A DNA stretch of 35,368 nt, taken from Odoribacteraceae bacterium. GTDB taxonomy: Bacteria; Bacteroidota; Bacteroidia; Bacteroidales; Marinifilaceae. The stretch covers positions 1 to 35,368 of the forward strand of contig JAIROI010000029.1 in the NCBI GenBank assembly GCA_031257615.1, given 5' to 3'. Shown one piece after another: positions 1 to 9,106 of this stretch (position 1 is the first letter of the stretch; each line of letters begins with the position of its first letter). Both the position numbers and the translations under genes were made by a program. The notes below the pieces were generated by a model, which saw only the letters and a list, made by a program, of their open reading frames with translations, searched no databases and was not told where the DNA came from.

Positions 1-72
1 TGGTGCCTATAAAGGAGAGGTAGCTACGCGGCCTTGCATGATGCGAGGGTTCGCGGGACAATATCCTTGGGC

Positions 73-114
73 GGTCGCCGGCAAGAGGTAGACGGTTGCC
101 GGCAAGGGGTGGAC
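73..114. repeat. Two-unit 21-bp tandem repeat with a central palindrome
   Basis: Two adjacent 21-bp units (73-93 and 94-114) differ at only three positions. Each is centred on GCCGGC, and in the second unit this extends to the perfect 10-bp palindrome TTGCCGGCAA. The following bases (115-124) resemble a decayed third unit. The period equals that of the longer arrays elsewhere in the window although the sequence is different. No reading frame of interest covers it. Confidence 0.6.
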
Positions 115-148
115 GGCTACACGGCTTTCTTAAAGTAGTGATCGGTAG

Positions 149-284
149 GGGGCTGCGTAGCTGCCCAATCTTTGTAGGCAGTAGCCTAAGGCTACTGTAC
201 AGGGCATGGAGCAAATAAAGGGGGCTGCGTAGCTGCCTAACCTTTATTCGAGGCTGCCTAAGGCTGCCGCGTAAAAAAGAATCC
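149..284 (+). repeat. Composite hairpin repeat, copy 1 of 3
   Basis: The element has two halves. The first 51 nt begin GGGGCTGCGTAGCTGCC and contain the hairpin CAGTAGCC-TAA-GGCTACTG (8-bp stem, 3-nt loop). After a variable ~20-nt spacer the second half repeats GGCTGCGTAGCTGCC and ends in a second, imperfect hairpin around GGCTGCCTAAGGCTGCC followed by an A-rich tail ending in AATCC. Copies are at 11711-11849 (+) and 18360-18496 (-); the first 51 nt are identical in all three. In this copy AATAAAGG (214-221) can pair with CCTTTATT (241-248), which would put the conserved 15-mer in a loop. A tetranucleotide GTAG directly precedes the first hairpin, as in REP elements, but no RAYT gene is visible. 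Confidence 0.8.
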
Positions 285-425
285 GCTTTCATGATTTTCG
301 GGTTGAGAAAAGGAGAGCCGGGGCCTGCCTTGGGGTTCGGTGGGGCGCGCGGGGGCGCGGTCTCGCTGGAACTGGGGGGCGGGGCGCCCGGCTCTTGGGG
401 TGATCATTGGGGTTGAGGGATCGCG
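285..425. other. Non-coding stretch downstream of the hypothetical gene
   Basis: No gene was recognised. The stretch is very G-rich on the plus strand. AGAGCCGGG (314-322) and CCCGGCTCT (387-395) form a perfect 9-bp inverted repeat separated by 64 nt; it lies just past the stop codon of the minus-strand gene at 426-1076, but without a T tract it is not a convincing terminator. Confidence 0.4.
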
Positions 426-1076
426 TCAATTGATGATCACGGTGACGACGTCGCTCCAGGGGCCGTGTTTCATGCGGTGATTAAGCCAGGCGGCTTGGAG
501 GGAGAGGCGTTTGCCGACCTCGGCGTCGGTGAAGGTGAAGCGGGTGTGCAAGCGGGAGGTGTGTTCTTCGCGCCAGACGTCTTCTCCCTCGAGTTTGAGG
601 CGGATGACGACGCCCTGTTCCTCTGGGGCGCGGGCGTAGGTGGTGGCTTGCCCGTGTTGCGGGTTGCTCGCGAACGCGTCGACGACGTGGTGTTGCCCTG
701 ACTCTACTTTCAGGTCTGGGGTGTGGGTGGGCGCCGGTTTCGGCGTGTGGCCGGTATGGATCCTGGTGGGCAGGCCGAGGGAGTCGAGCAGTTCGTTCGG
801 GATGGCCTCGTTTCCCACGAGCGTCATGACGAGGGCGCTGATGTGGTTGCGAAGAACCTTGAAGGCTGCTTTTTTCACCGCGGCGGTGGCGTGGTTCCTG
901 GTCGTTCTCACCGAGTTGGCATCGTATGCCGTCTTGGCGTCGTAGATCAGGGATCCCAGCTCTTGAAGCTGCGCGACGGTTAGTTTAAGGGCCGTTGCAT
1001 TGGTCGTGCAATCGGTGTTGAACTTTTGTGCCCAGGCGATCCATTCAGCGTCCCTTCTGGGTTGGGTTCTGTTCAT
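426..1076 (-). CDS. Conserved hypothetical protein with a C-terminal fibronectin III-like end
   Basis: About 216 residues. I chose the ATG at 1076 (protein begins MNRTQPRRDAEW) because the N-terminal pattern, basic residues then DAEW, is what I recall from a family of Bacteroidota hypothetical proteins; an ATG 27 nt upstream (1103) is possible. The N-terminal half looks alpha-helical. The C-terminal ~60 residues are beta-like and end with a GPWSD segment followed by a short hydrophobic strand, reminiscent of the last strands of a fibronectin type III or Ig-like domain. No signal peptide or membrane segment is seen, and I cannot assign a function. It is monocistronic: composite repeats lie downstream and the 21-bp array at 1160-1672 lies directly upstream, so its promoter must sit between 1077 and the array or inside the array. 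Confidence 0.75.
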   Translation of the reverse strand: MNRTQPRRDAEWIAWAQKFNTDCTTNATALKLTVAQLQELGSLIYDAKTAYDANSVRTTRNHATAAVKKAAFKVLRNHISALVMTLVGNEAIPNELLDSLGLPTRIHTGHTPKPAPTHTPDLKVESGQHHVVDAFASNPQHGQATTYARAPEEQGVVIRLKLEGEDVWREEHTSRLHTRFTFTDAEVGKRLSLQAAWLNHRMKHGPWSDVVTVIIN

Positions 1077-1159
1077 GGATTTAGTTTTTGGTATTAAAAA
1101 CAATGTGGACTATAGGCGCCTCGCTGACCGGCGAGGCGAGTGGGTGGTTACGCGTCGCT

Positions 1160-1672
1160 CTTGGGGAGCCGCGGGTCATGTGAGGAGAACCGCGTATCAT
1201 TCGGGGAAGGTCGCGCGACGCGGGTGGAAGGTCGCGTGACGCGAGGAGAAGGTCGCGTGACGCGAAGGGAAAGTCGCGTGACGCGAGGGGAAAGTCGCGC
1301 GGCAGGAGTGAATTGCCACGTGACAATCGTGAAAAGACACGTGACAATCGTGAATTGCCACGTGGCAATCGTGAATTGTCGCATGACAGGCGTGAATTGT
1401 CACGCGACCGTCGTGGGGGACACGTGGCAATCGCGGATTGCCACGCGACAATTATGGATTGCCACGTGACAATCGCGGATTGCCACGCGACAATTATGGA
1501 TTGCCACGCGGCAATTGCGGATAGCCGCGTGACAATCCGGGAAAGCCACGCGGCAATCCGGGAAAGCCACGCGGCAATCGCGGATAGCCACGCGGCAATC
1601 CGGGAGGATCGCGTGACAATCGCGAATGACCGCGTGACGCGAGAGGCAAACCGCGAGGCAATCGCGGAGAGT
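1160..1672. repeat. Degenerate 21-bp palindromic tandem array, about 24 units
   Basis: Hexamer cores of the form CRCGYG (CACGTG, CGCGTG, CACGCG) recur every 21 bp from 1170 to 1652. Register is kept through all 24 positions except for one single-base deletion (1401 to 1421). The clearest units contain a 16-bp palindrome such as ATTGCCACGTGGCAAT at 1354-1369, followed by a 5-nt linker. The left third (1170-1300) has diverged to a purine-rich variant with the CGCGTG core, the right part to CACGCG cores. The array lies between the stop of the minus-strand PKD-like gene (1739) and the start of the minus-strand hypothetical gene (1076). Reading frames through it exist on both strands because 21 is a multiple of three; I do not consider them genes. 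Confidence 0.9.
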
Positions 1673-1675
1673 TTG

Positions 1676-1699
1676 CCCCGCGCCGGGGAGGGCGCGGGG
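1676..1699 (-). terminator. GC-rich hairpin downstream of the SusCD operon
   Basis: CCCCGCGCC (1676-1684) and GGCGCGGGG (1691-1699) form a perfect 9-bp stem with a 6-nt loop, about 40 nt past the stop codon of the last gene of the minus-strand operon. There is no T tract on the minus-strand side, so it may be an RNA 3'-end stabiliser or a weak terminator. It abuts the 21-bp array. Confidence 0.4.
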
Positions 1700-1738
1700 G
1701 TATTTGGATTGGTTATAGCGGAATGCCTGTTCATGACG

Positions 1739-3331
1739 TTAATCCCAGTAACTGCTGGAGGTGCGAGAGCGGTGGGTCGCGTAATCCGGAAACTTGTAGT
1801 CCATGTCCACGACGCGGCCGGGGAGGTCGATCTCGTAGAGCTTGGTATCGTTCTCCATGAGCCGGTTGTTCGCGACGTCAAGAATGATAAACTTCCCGTT
1901 GGCACACGCGACGCCCAGTTCGGACTCCTGGGGGTTGGAGGACATCGCGACGACCTCGGAGCCGGCGGGAAGGGTATAGAAGAGGCGCGCCGTTTTGCCG
2001 AGGTGGTCGTACCAGTAGAGGTTGTTACCGGTGGCGAAGAAGAGGTACGCGCGGGTCTTCATCTGGTAGAACTTCGTGTTGGCGGCGAGGAACCCGGGGT
2101 TGGGGAAAGCGACGTTCTGGAAGTCGTACAGTGGCTGCTCGGCGGGCAGGGTGGCGAGCAGTTGACCACCGGTGCCCCGGCAATGCTGGACGTAGTAATT
2201 GCCGCCGCGCTCGTAGACGGTGATGTTGTACATTTGACCCAGCGACCCCGCGAGGCTCTCGTTGTAGAAGGCGGTGTAGAGGATGTTGGCGTCGGCGGTA
2301 TTGTTGTAGTCGAGGTATTCGCCCGGCAGGGTGAAACTGGTAGCGGGCATGATGCCTCCCCCGGTGGTGGCTTGCCCGGCGTATATCCAGAGAAACCGTT
2401 TATTCTCCTTGTCGTAGGCGGCGGTGAAGAAGGCGTACTCGGCGATGCACGGTATCAAGCGGTCGACCTTGAGCACCTTTCCCTGGTACGCCATCGGGAA
2501 GTTGGCGAAAGAGTAGGTGAAGAAGTCCGTGTTGTTGCTATAGTACGGGGCGCGGTAATACACGGTGTGGTCCTCGTTCAGAAGCATGTTGACATAGTTC
2601 ATCTGCATGTAGTCGATCGGTTTGAGGTTGGCCGGCGGCCCGCCGATAAACTCTTGCGAGAGGAGCACTTCTCGCTGGTAGGAGATGCCGTTGAAGCAGG
2701 CGCTACCGTTCTCCTGCAGGATGTAGAAGACAACCTGGATACCCTTCGAGCTGAAGGCCTGGCGTAGGGCTACCGGCCCGCTGCCGAGGTCAACGTCGGG
2801 GTAGAGCTGGGTGTAGAGGTCGACGTAGGGGGTATAGACATGCGGGCTGGTACGGTCTCCCTGGATGCTCCTCTCGGGGAGGACGTAGGAGAGCTTTGTT
2901 TTCCCGGCCTCCTCGCGGAGGATCAACCACCCCCTGGCGTAGCGGGAGGAGGCGTTGACGGTGAAGCCGGCTTCCTTGATAAACCCGGAGCTGATCTCGC
3001 GGACGCAGAGTTGGACAAGCTGCGAGCCGACGATCCGGGGAACAAACTTCAGTTCGCGTCCTTCGTTGACGATCTCGCGATAACCGAGCAGGCCGCTGGC
3101 GCCCTTGTATTCCCACCAGTACTCGAAGCCCAGGGTGTCCGCGGGGTCTTCGAAGGTGATTTTGGGGGTGTACTTGAGGGTATCCCCGAGGTAGGCGGTG
3201 AGGGCCTCTGCAGGTATCGCGACGGTGACCTGGTTGACGGGCAGGTAATCGTATTTCCCCTTGTCCTCGTAGCAGGCCTGGTAGCAGAAGCAGGCGAGGA
3301 GGAGGGCTGACAGTGTAAGTATCTTTTTCAT
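1739..3331 (-). CDS. PKD-like family surface lipoprotein of a SusCD locus
   Basis: 530 residues. The N-terminus is a lipoprotein signal (charged MKK, hydrophobic core, lipobox ending YQAC with Cys20). The mature start, with aromatic and charged residues then YLPVNQVTVAIP, fits the Bacteroidota 'PKD-like family' lipoproteins (Pfam PKD_2 group) that are typically encoded last in SusC-SusD-DUF4843 operons. The rest is predicted beta-rich with many Tyr/Trp residues and may form a propeller-like or Ig-like ligand-binding surface structure; I see no catalytic motif. It is 21 nt downstream of the DUF4843 gene and clearly co-transcribed. Its likely role is ligand capture on the cell surface alongside SusD. 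The family assignment rests on the N-terminus and gene order. Confidence 0.8.
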   Translation of the reverse strand: MKKILTLSALLLACFCYQACYEDKGKYDYLPVNQVTVAIPAEALTAYLGDTLKYTPKITFEDPADTLGFEYWWEYKGASGLLGYREIVNEGRELKFVPRIVGSQLVQLCVREISSGFIKEAGFTVNASSRYARGWLILREEAGKTKLSYVLPERSIQGDRTSPHVYTPYVDLYTQLYPDVDLGSGPVALRQAFSSKGIQVVFYILQENGSACFNGISYQREVLLSQEFIGGPPANLKPIDYMQMNYVNMLLNEDHTVYYRAPYYSNNTDFFTYSFANFPMAYQGKVLKVDRLIPCIAEYAFFTAAYDKENKRFLWIYAGQATTGGGIMPATSFTLPGEYLDYNNTADANILYTAFYNESLAGSLGQMYNITVYERGGNYYVQHCRGTGGQLLATLPAEQPLYDFQNVAFPNPGFLAANTKFYQMKTRAYLFFATGNNLYWYDHLGKTARLFYTLPAGSEVVAMSSNPQESELGVACANGKFIILDVANNRLMENDTKLYEIDLPGRVVDMDYKFPDYATHRSRTSSSYWD

Positions 3332-3352
3332 GGTAATCTCGTTTAGATTGTT

Positions 3353-4057
3353 TTATCCGTTGACGGGTACGACCATTTCGTCCCCGTTTAGCTCCCGGTA
3401 GGGTTCGCCGTCGTGGGCGACCTTGTACTCCTCGAGCCAGTATTTAAGCTGGAGGGCGTAGACGCGCATCTCGCTGGCGGTGGCGCCCGCGAGGTCGGCG
3501 ACGCCGGTGACCTCGATAAACTTCTCGTATTTCCGGTCGGAGTACGGGCCGAGGTAAGAAGTGGAGACGGTGCTTGTCCACCAGTCGGGCTGCGCGATCT
3601 TGTCGTGGATGACAAAGACCTTGTAACGGTATTGTATCTGGCCAAGATTAAAGGCGTCGTTCTCCTGCACCCGCAAGACAAGGCGGACAGAATTTGTCTT
3701 TAAGTCGGCCGTCCGGTAGAACTTCACGTAGGTGGTGTCCCGCATGGCGTTTGGCTTGAAGGTAGTTTTGTCGGGCAGCCTGAAGTGCGTACCCTCGACG
3801 GCCGTGGAGAGTTGTTGGTCGACGGCGATCTTGTAGGCGGTCTCCGCGGGATACCCCAGGCCGGTGGTCTTGACGATCAGCATGGAGTCGATCTCGACTT
3901 GCCCGGGCGCCAGGAGGAAGGCGACGATGGTAGAATCTTTGGCGAGGTTCTTCACGAACTGGATGTTGTTGCCCCCGCTGTAGAGGGGAATCTCGGCTTC
4001 CTGGCAGGCAGCAAAGGCAAACATCCCGGCAAATAGTAAAATGATGGTATTTTTCAT
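3353..4057 (-). CDS. DUF4843 domain-containing lipoprotein
   Basis: 234 residues with a lipoprotein signal peptide (lipobox FAAC, Cys18). After the signal, the motif LYSGGNNIQFVK and the following beta-strand pattern (D-S-T-I-V-AFLLAPGQVEID) are typical of DUF4843 proteins, which occur almost only in Bacteroidota nutrient-uptake loci between susD and a PKD-like lipoprotein gene. This is exactly the order here: 30 nt after the susD stop and 21 nt before the next start. The function is unknown; an outer-membrane accessory lipoprotein binding the imported ligand is the usual inference. The length is normal for the family and there are no signs of damage. Confidence 0.85.
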   Translation of the reverse strand: MKNTIILLFAGMFAFAACQEAEIPLYSGGNNIQFVKNLAKDSTIVAFLLAPGQVEIDSMLIVKTTGLGYPAETAYKIAVDQQLSTAVEGTHFRLPDKTTFKPNAMRDTTYVKFYRTADLKTNSVRLVLRVQENDAFNLGQIQYRYKVFVIHDKIAQPDWWTSTVSTSYLGPYSDRKYEKFIEVTGVADLAGATASEMRVYALQLKYWLEEYKVAHDGEPYRELNGDEMVVPVNG

Positions 4058-4087
4058 TGTATTAAAACTAATGGTGTAACGTTTGGA

Positions 4088-5596
4088 TTACAGGTAGTAG
4101 GAGGCCTCGCTATAAGGGATCGGCAACGCGTAGCGGCCGGTCATGTCGATGACCCCGGCGCCGTTGTACATGGGCTTGTTGAGGCGCTTGTAGAGGAAGA
4201 AGGTCTGTCCCTCGGCGAGGAACTCGCGGGTCATTTCGAGGTAGAGATCCTCGAGGAAGGCCTCCTTGGAGACGCTGTTCACGGGGGTCTTGGAGCCGCG
4301 GGCGGTCTTGATCCTGGTGAGTATAGTGACGGCTTGCGTCATGTCGACGTCGACGAGGTACTCGCACATGATGTAGGCCATCTCGGTGAGCCGGACGACG
4401 GGGGCAAGGGGGCCTTGCTGCCTGATGATGTCGGCAGTCGGGTAGGCGGTTTGGTTGCCCGTGGGGATCGTCCATCGGCGGGAGGTCTTGTCCGCGTTGA
4501 TCAGGTTGAGCCGGAAGTCGTCGGCGTAGCTTCCCCCGAAGAGCAGTCCGTCGTTTTTGATAAAGAAAGACTGTGAGGTGGCGTTGGGGGTGGCCGCGGC
4601 GACCATCGCGTAGAGGTTGTTATTAAAGAGCGTGAAGATGATGTCGTGAGGCATCTTGCGGTGCACGTTGTTCTCGACGACGGCCAGGTTGGTGGACGGG
4701 GTAAAGGTGAACCAGGTTTTTGTGACCGAGTAGATATAGACTCCTCTCGCAGCCTGGTAGGCTTTTTCCGCGTCCCCGGTAGCCCCTCTCCACTGGTAGG
4801 CCCTCGCGAGGATGGCCGCGGCGGCAAAATAGTTAAAGTGGGTGCCGCGCTTGCTGATGAAATCCGCCGTCGAGTAGGCGCTTGTCAGGCGAGCGCTCCA
4901 GCTGGACAAGCGGGTGGGATAGGCGACGGTGTCGACTTCGGCGAGCAATGTCCTGGCCTGCTCGAGGTCGGCGATGATCTTGTCGAGCGTCGCGGCGACG
5001 GTGAGGTGCTCGGGCTGCTTCTCCGGGTAGGCGGTGACGTAGGGGATATAGGTCTTCCCGTCGTCGGCCCTGGTTGCCGGGGCAAAGAGGCGCAGGATGT
5101 CGAGGTGCATCATGGCGCGGAGGCCGAGCATTTCGCCGAGGATCATCTTTTTCTCGACCTCTCCCTCGATGAAGAAGGCCCCGTCTCGCTCGTTGGTATA
5201 CTGGATGATGTTGTTGCAATTGGCGATCACGCGGTAGCCTTGTTCCCAAATGGGGTCGATAAGATCCGCGGTGTAGGAACTGGCGTAGTTGCCGGCGGCC
5301 ATTTCGCGATAGCTAAAGGCGCTGGAGGTGCTGCCTCCCGGCAGGCGGGTGGCGTCGTAGTTGTTGCCGAGGACGCTAAGAGCGCCCCAGGTGAGTTCCC
5401 GCCCGTAGAGTTGCTGCTGGGAGAGCAGGCGGTAGACGCCGTTGACGGCGGTGCGGAATCCCGCGGGATCTTCAAATAACACTTCCTCTATGACGTTAGA
5501 CGAGGAGTCGACCTCCAGCCAGTCGTTGCAGGAGACGATTCCCGGCGCGAAGAACAGGGAGAGGAGGGTAGCGATGAGGGTATTTCTTTTTTTCAT
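4088..5596 (-). CDS. SusD/RagB-family nutrient-binding outer-membrane lipoprotein
   Basis: About 502 residues. The ATG at 5596 gives a clean lipoprotein signal (MKKRN start, lipobox GIVSC); another ATG at 5608 directly follows the SusC stop codon and would add four residues. The start of the mature protein (DWLEVDSSSNVIEEVLFEDPAGFRTAVNGVY, quoted here only for its shape: short acidic stretch, then an F..A.NGVY helix) is the classic SusD N-terminal signature, followed by the alpha-helical TPR-like body and a C-terminal region ending in an IPYSEA-type motif. SusD proteins cap the SusC transporter and deliver ligand to it. It overlaps tightly with susC (12-nt gap or none), consistent with coupled translation. 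The ligand cannot be told from sequence. Confidence 0.92.
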   Translation of the reverse strand: MKKRNTLIATLLSLFFAPGIVSCNDWLEVDSSSNVIEEVLFEDPAGFRTAVNGVYRLLSQQQLYGRELTWGALSVLGNNYDATRLPGGSTSSAFSYREMAAGNYASSYTADLIDPIWEQGYRVIANCNNIIQYTNERDGAFFIEGEVEKKMILGEMLGLRAMMHLDILRLFAPATRADDGKTYIPYVTAYPEKQPEHLTVAATLDKIIADLEQARTLLAEVDTVAYPTRLSSWSARLTSAYSTADFISKRGTHFNYFAAAAILARAYQWRGATGDAEKAYQAARGVYIYSVTKTWFTFTPSTNLAVVENNVHRKMPHDIIFTLFNNNLYAMVAAATPNATSQSFFIKNDGLLFGGSYADDFRLNLINADKTSRRWTIPTGNQTAYPTADIIRQQGPLAPVVRLTEMAYIMCEYLVDVDMTQAVTILTRIKTARGSKTPVNSVSKEAFLEDLYLEMTREFLAEGQTFFLYKRLNKPMYNGAGVIDMTGRYALPIPYSEASYYL

Positions 5597-5608
5597 GGTT
5601 GATAGCAT

Positions 5609-8600
5609 TTAGAAACTCGCGTTTAAGGTGAAGCCGAACTTGCGGGCAAAGGGGTAGCTGATGCCTCGCTCCTGGCGGATGGTGGAGAAGACGGCGATCT
5701 CGTTCATCGTGAACTGGAAGCGCACCATGCTCAGGCCGAGCCGCCGCGTCAGGGCGCGATCCATGTCGTAGCCGAGGGAGAGGGAATTAAAAGTAAGCGT
5801 GTTGTTGCGCTGCACGAAACGAGAGGTAGGCCGCGTAAACTGGCTTAGCGCCTTGATGGACTTGAAGGGGGAGAGGTCTCCCGGTTGTTTCCAACGCTCT
5901 ATAAAGACGCGGCGGTCGGCGTTATCTTGTTGGATATTGGCGCTCTCGACCTCGCGAACAAGCGTCGAATTGTAAAGATCGCCGCCGAACTCGTACATAA
6001 ACGAGGTGTAGAGCGTGAAACCCTTGTAGCGGGCGTTAACGCCAAAGGCTCCTTGCATAAACGGCTCGGTGTTACCGATGATCATCTGCTGCGCGGGGTC
6101 CCAGTCGGAACTGACACTGCCGTCGCGGTAAAGGAACAGCTCCGTACCGTCTTCCGGGGAGATGCCGAGGGACTTCATGCCGAAGATGGCGTACTCCGAA
6201 CCGCCTTCCTCGTACTTGCGGATGGGGTTCAAGTATTTCTCGTTGTAGTTTAGGTAGAGATACTCGGAGCGGTAGCCGTCGTAGTACGCGTCCACGCGGT
6301 CGTTATAGGCCTTCAGTGCGTTTGAGATCTTAATGATTTCATTTTTATTGTGTGCCCCGTTGGCCGTCAGGTTCACGTTCCAATCCTTGTCCTTGAAGAG
6401 CGCGTAACTCAGGAGTACCTCGAAGCCCTTGTTGGAGGTCTCGCCCATGTTGTCGGTGTAGGAGGTGAAACCGGAGGAGGAGGGAATGGATATGCTGGTC
6501 ACCATATCTTTCGTGCGCTTGTCGTACCAGGCAAGGTTCAGCGTGAGGCGATTCCAGAGAGTAAGGTCGAGGGCGAGGTTCAGCGTGTTAACGTTATCCC
6601 AGGACAAGTCCTCGTTACCCATCGCGATCAACGCACCTCCCATGCCGGTGGTGTACCAGTCGTCCATCATCAGTTGGTAAGTATCGCGGGCGGCGTATGG
6701 CGAGAAAGAGACGCGTCCGGTCTGCCCGTAGTTGGCCTTGACGCGGGCAATGTTGATAACGGGGTAATTCTGCATAAACTCGTACTTGTGCAGGTTAAGG
6801 CCGGCGCCGAACGACCAGAAGGGAGCAAAACGCCGTTTGCTGCCGAAACGCGATGAACCGTCCATGCGCGCGGAGACGTCGAGGAGGTACGCGTTCTTAA
6901 AGGTGTAGTTTCCCTGGAGAAGCGCGCCCAGAAGCCGCGAGTGCTCGTTGTTGAAACTTGGATCGCGAAGCGTTCCGTTGGCGTACTTCGGTTCGTGAAA
7001 CTGTGCCGACGGGAAGCCGTTATAGACGTGGCTCTCCGACTCGCTTCTGTTCTCGTTCGCGTCTAAGGCGATGTTGACGTTGATGTTGTGATCGAGGATG
7101 TCCCGGTTGTACATCAGCATCAACTTGCTGCTCCAGCCAAACGACTTCGAGCCGGAAAGATACAGCTCGCCTCGCGTGGCATAGGTATAAAGCCCTGTTG
7201 AGAACTTGACGGTGTTGCCGGGGTCGTAGAACAGTTCGCTGCTGTTCTCCGTGTAAGTGGCGGCCAACTGGAACTTCAGTTGAAAATACTCAAGGAAGAA
7301 GGCGTTTAACGAAAGGTTGTTCGCAAACTGCAGATAGCCGCTCCTGCTAAAGTCGTTGTAGTGAGTGACGCTGTACAGCGGGTTCGTGAACGTCGTGTTC
7401 CCGGCCCGGAGGGTGCTCGTCACCTCTCCCGTTTCCGGGTCGTGGATCGGGTAATAAGGAGCGAGTCTCGCGTAGGTAGAGAAGTCGCCGTAGGGGGAAG
7501 CCTGCGAGCGCGTCCGGGAGAAAGTCACCTGGTCGGTGACCTGTATCCCCTTGAAGCGGTAGTCCGCCCGCAACTCCGCGCCCATGCGGTCGCGATAAGA
7601 GCCTTTCATCACGCCTGCTTCAGCGTCGTAGTTCATACCCACGCCCATGCGGACGGATTCCGAGCCGCTCTCGAGATACAAACTGTGCCGGTGGTTGACT
7701 TGCGTGCGCAGGGGCTGTGACAACCAGTAGGTGTCCACACCTATATTAATGTTGTTCATTTTTCCTCGCCACTCGGAGAAATACTGGTAGAAGGAGGAGC
7801 GCTCGTCGAGCAGCCCGGCGGCAACCTCCGCGTCGAGTTTTTCCTGCGCGTTCATCAGGTCGTAAGAGGAGAGATCGGGGGCCGTGAGCGTTCCTGTGAG
7901 GTTATAAGTCACGCGCAGCTCGCCGGGGCGGGGCGCGACGGTCTCGATGACGATCACGCCGTTGGCCGCCCTCGAACCGTACATGGCGGTAGCCGCCGCG
8001 TCCTTTAATATAGTGATGGACTCGATCCTGTTGGGGTCCATGTCGTAGATCTTCTCCGTGGAGACCTCGTACCCGTCGAGGATAAAGACGGGAAGATTGG
8101 GGTTGTTCTTGAGGGCAAACTGCGAAACGTCGGACGACTCCAGTCGATCCAGCTCGGTGATCCCCACGCCCGCCGCCCCGCGGATGTTAAACTCCGGGAG
8201 GGTATTGGGGTCAGACCCCATCTCGTTGTTGCGCACCGTGCGCAAGGAGGGATCGAAGACCTGCAGCGCCTGCAGCACGTTCCCGGTCGACACCTTCATC
8301 AGTTCCTCCCGGGTCACGCGCGTGGCCGTCCCGGTGAAGCTCGACCTGCGAATGTTGGCGAACCCGGTGACGACGAGATCCTGCAGCACCTTCTCGCCCT
8401 CCTTCATGGTGATCTCCAGCGGCGGCCTTGTCTCTCCCGCCCGCAGCGACCGGAGCAACACGCCCTGCGTCTCCATCCCCACGAACGAGAAAAAGATCGT
8501 CAGCGTGTCGCGCACCGGTATGTTAAACTGGAAGAAGCCCTGGGCGTCCGTGATGTACCCCCTGCTGGCCCCGGCGACGCGGATCGTCACCCCTTGCAGG

Positions 8601-9022
8601 GGCGTTCCCGTCTCGTCTTTCACGCGTCCCGCGACCCGGTTGTCGACCCCGGCCTGCGCCTGGGGCCTCCGCGTCACGACAATAATGTTGTCCTCGAGGT
8701 ACCACTGCAGCGGACTGCCGCCGAAGACCTCGTCAAGCACCTCCTCGACGGGAGCGTCCACCCGCTTCACGTCGAAACGCGGGAGTTCGCTCGCGTGCTG
8801 CTCGTTGTAGACAAACCGCAGGCCGGTCTGCTTGCGGATCTCCCGGAACAACATGCCCACGTCGGCGCCCCGGAGATCCAGGGAGACTACCTGTCCCTGC
8901 GAATAGACGTTTGCCGCTACGCAGGTGATAAAGGCAAACATAAACATCGAAAACAGTTTCATGCATCTAAACATGACCGAGTCCCTAAGCCTCGATAGGA
9001 TAAAAAATCCGTTCTTTTTCAT
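5609..9022 (-). CDS. SusC/RagA-family TonB-dependent transporter with STN signalling domain
   Basis: 1137 residues. A long Bacteroidota-type signal region (about residues 1-42, ending VYSQG) is followed by an STN (secretin/TonB N-terminal) domain at ~46-120, a carboxypeptidase-regulatory-like beta-sandwich at ~128-205, the plug (~215-360, with the LDGYEV and LKDAAATAMYGSRAANG motifs) and a large beta-barrel ending in Phe. The STN domain is the part that contacts a FecR anti-sigma factor in the periplasm, and an ECF sigma/FecR pair lies immediately upstream on the same strand, so ligand binding is expected to induce this operon. An internal ATG at codon 21 (MKLFSMFMF) is an alternative start. 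There is an 84-nt gap after fecR, so susC may have its own sigma-dependent promoter there; I could not define it. Confidence 0.93.
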   Translation of the reverse strand: MKKNGFFILSRLRDSVMFRCMKLFSMFMFAFITCVAANVYSQGQVVSLDLRGADVGMLFREIRKQTGLRFVYNEQHASELPRFDVKRVDAPVEEVLDEVFGGSPLQWYLEDNIIVVTRRPQAQAGVDNRVAGRVKDETGTPLQGVTIRVAGASRGYITDAQGFFQFNIPVRDTLTIFFSFVGMETQGVLLRSLRAGETRPPLEITMKEGEKVLQDLVVTGFANIRRSSFTGTATRVTREELMKVSTGNVLQALQVFDPSLRTVRNNEMGSDPNTLPEFNIRGAAGVGITELDRLESSDVSQFALKNNPNLPVFILDGYEVSTEKIYDMDPNRIESITILKDAAATAMYGSRAANGVIVIETVAPRPGELRVTYNLTGTLTAPDLSSYDLMNAQEKLDAEVAAGLLDERSSFYQYFSEWRGKMNNINIGVDTYWLSQPLRTQVNHRHSLYLESGSESVRMGVGMNYDAEAGVMKGSYRDRMGAELRADYRFKGIQVTDQVTFSRTRSQASPYGDFSTYARLAPYYPIHDPETGEVTSTLRAGNTTFTNPLYSVTHYNDFSRSGYLQFANNLSLNAFFLEYFQLKFQLAATYTENSSELFYDPGNTVKFSTGLYTYATRGELYLSGSKSFGWSSKLMLMYNRDILDHNINVNIALDANENRSESESHVYNGFPSAQFHEPKYANGTLRDPSFNNEHSRLLGALLQGNYTFKNAYLLDVSARMDGSSRFGSKRRFAPFWSFGAGLNLHKYEFMQNYPVINIARVKANYGQTGRVSFSPYAARDTYQLMMDDWYTTGMGGALIAMGNEDLSWDNVNTLNLALDLTLWNRLTLNLAWYDKRTKDMVTSISIPSSSGFTSYTDNMGETSNKGFEVLLSYALFKDKDWNVNLTANGAHNKNEIIKISNALKAYNDRVDAYYDGYRSEYLYLNYNEKYLNPIRKYEEGGSEYAIFGMKSLGISPEDGTELFLYRDGSVSSDWDPAQQMIIGNTEPFMQGAFGVNARYKGFTLYTSFMYEFGGDLYNSTLVREVESANIQQDNADRRVFIERWKQPGDLSPFKSIKALSQFTRPTSRFVQRNNTLTFNSLSLGYDMDRALTRRLGLSMVRFQFTMNEIAVFSTIRQERGISYPFARKFGFTLNASF

Positions 9023-9087
9023 ACATTTGACATTTGAAATGATACAATGAGCAGGCTCCCGTCAGGTCCCCTGCCCGGTGATTACGC

Positions 9088-9103
9088 GGGGCGTCGTCGC
9101 CCC
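9088..9103 (-). other. Hairpin in the fecR-susC intergenic gap
   Basis: GGGGCG (9088-9093) and CGCCCC (9098-9103) form a perfect 6-bp stem with a 4-nt loop, beginning 3 nt after the fecR stop codon (minus strand). It lacks a T tract. It could attenuate read-through from fecR into susC, leaving susC to a promoter in the remaining ~65 nt. This is suggestive only. Confidence 0.35.
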
Positions 9104-9106
9104 TCC

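Noticed and set aside
1081-2767. Long open frames on both strands through the 1160-1672 array (274 and 484 codons)
   Set aside because: A 21-bp period repeats the same seven codons, so frames stay open by chance. The frames run on into antisense of the PKD-like gene and show no start context or protein family features.
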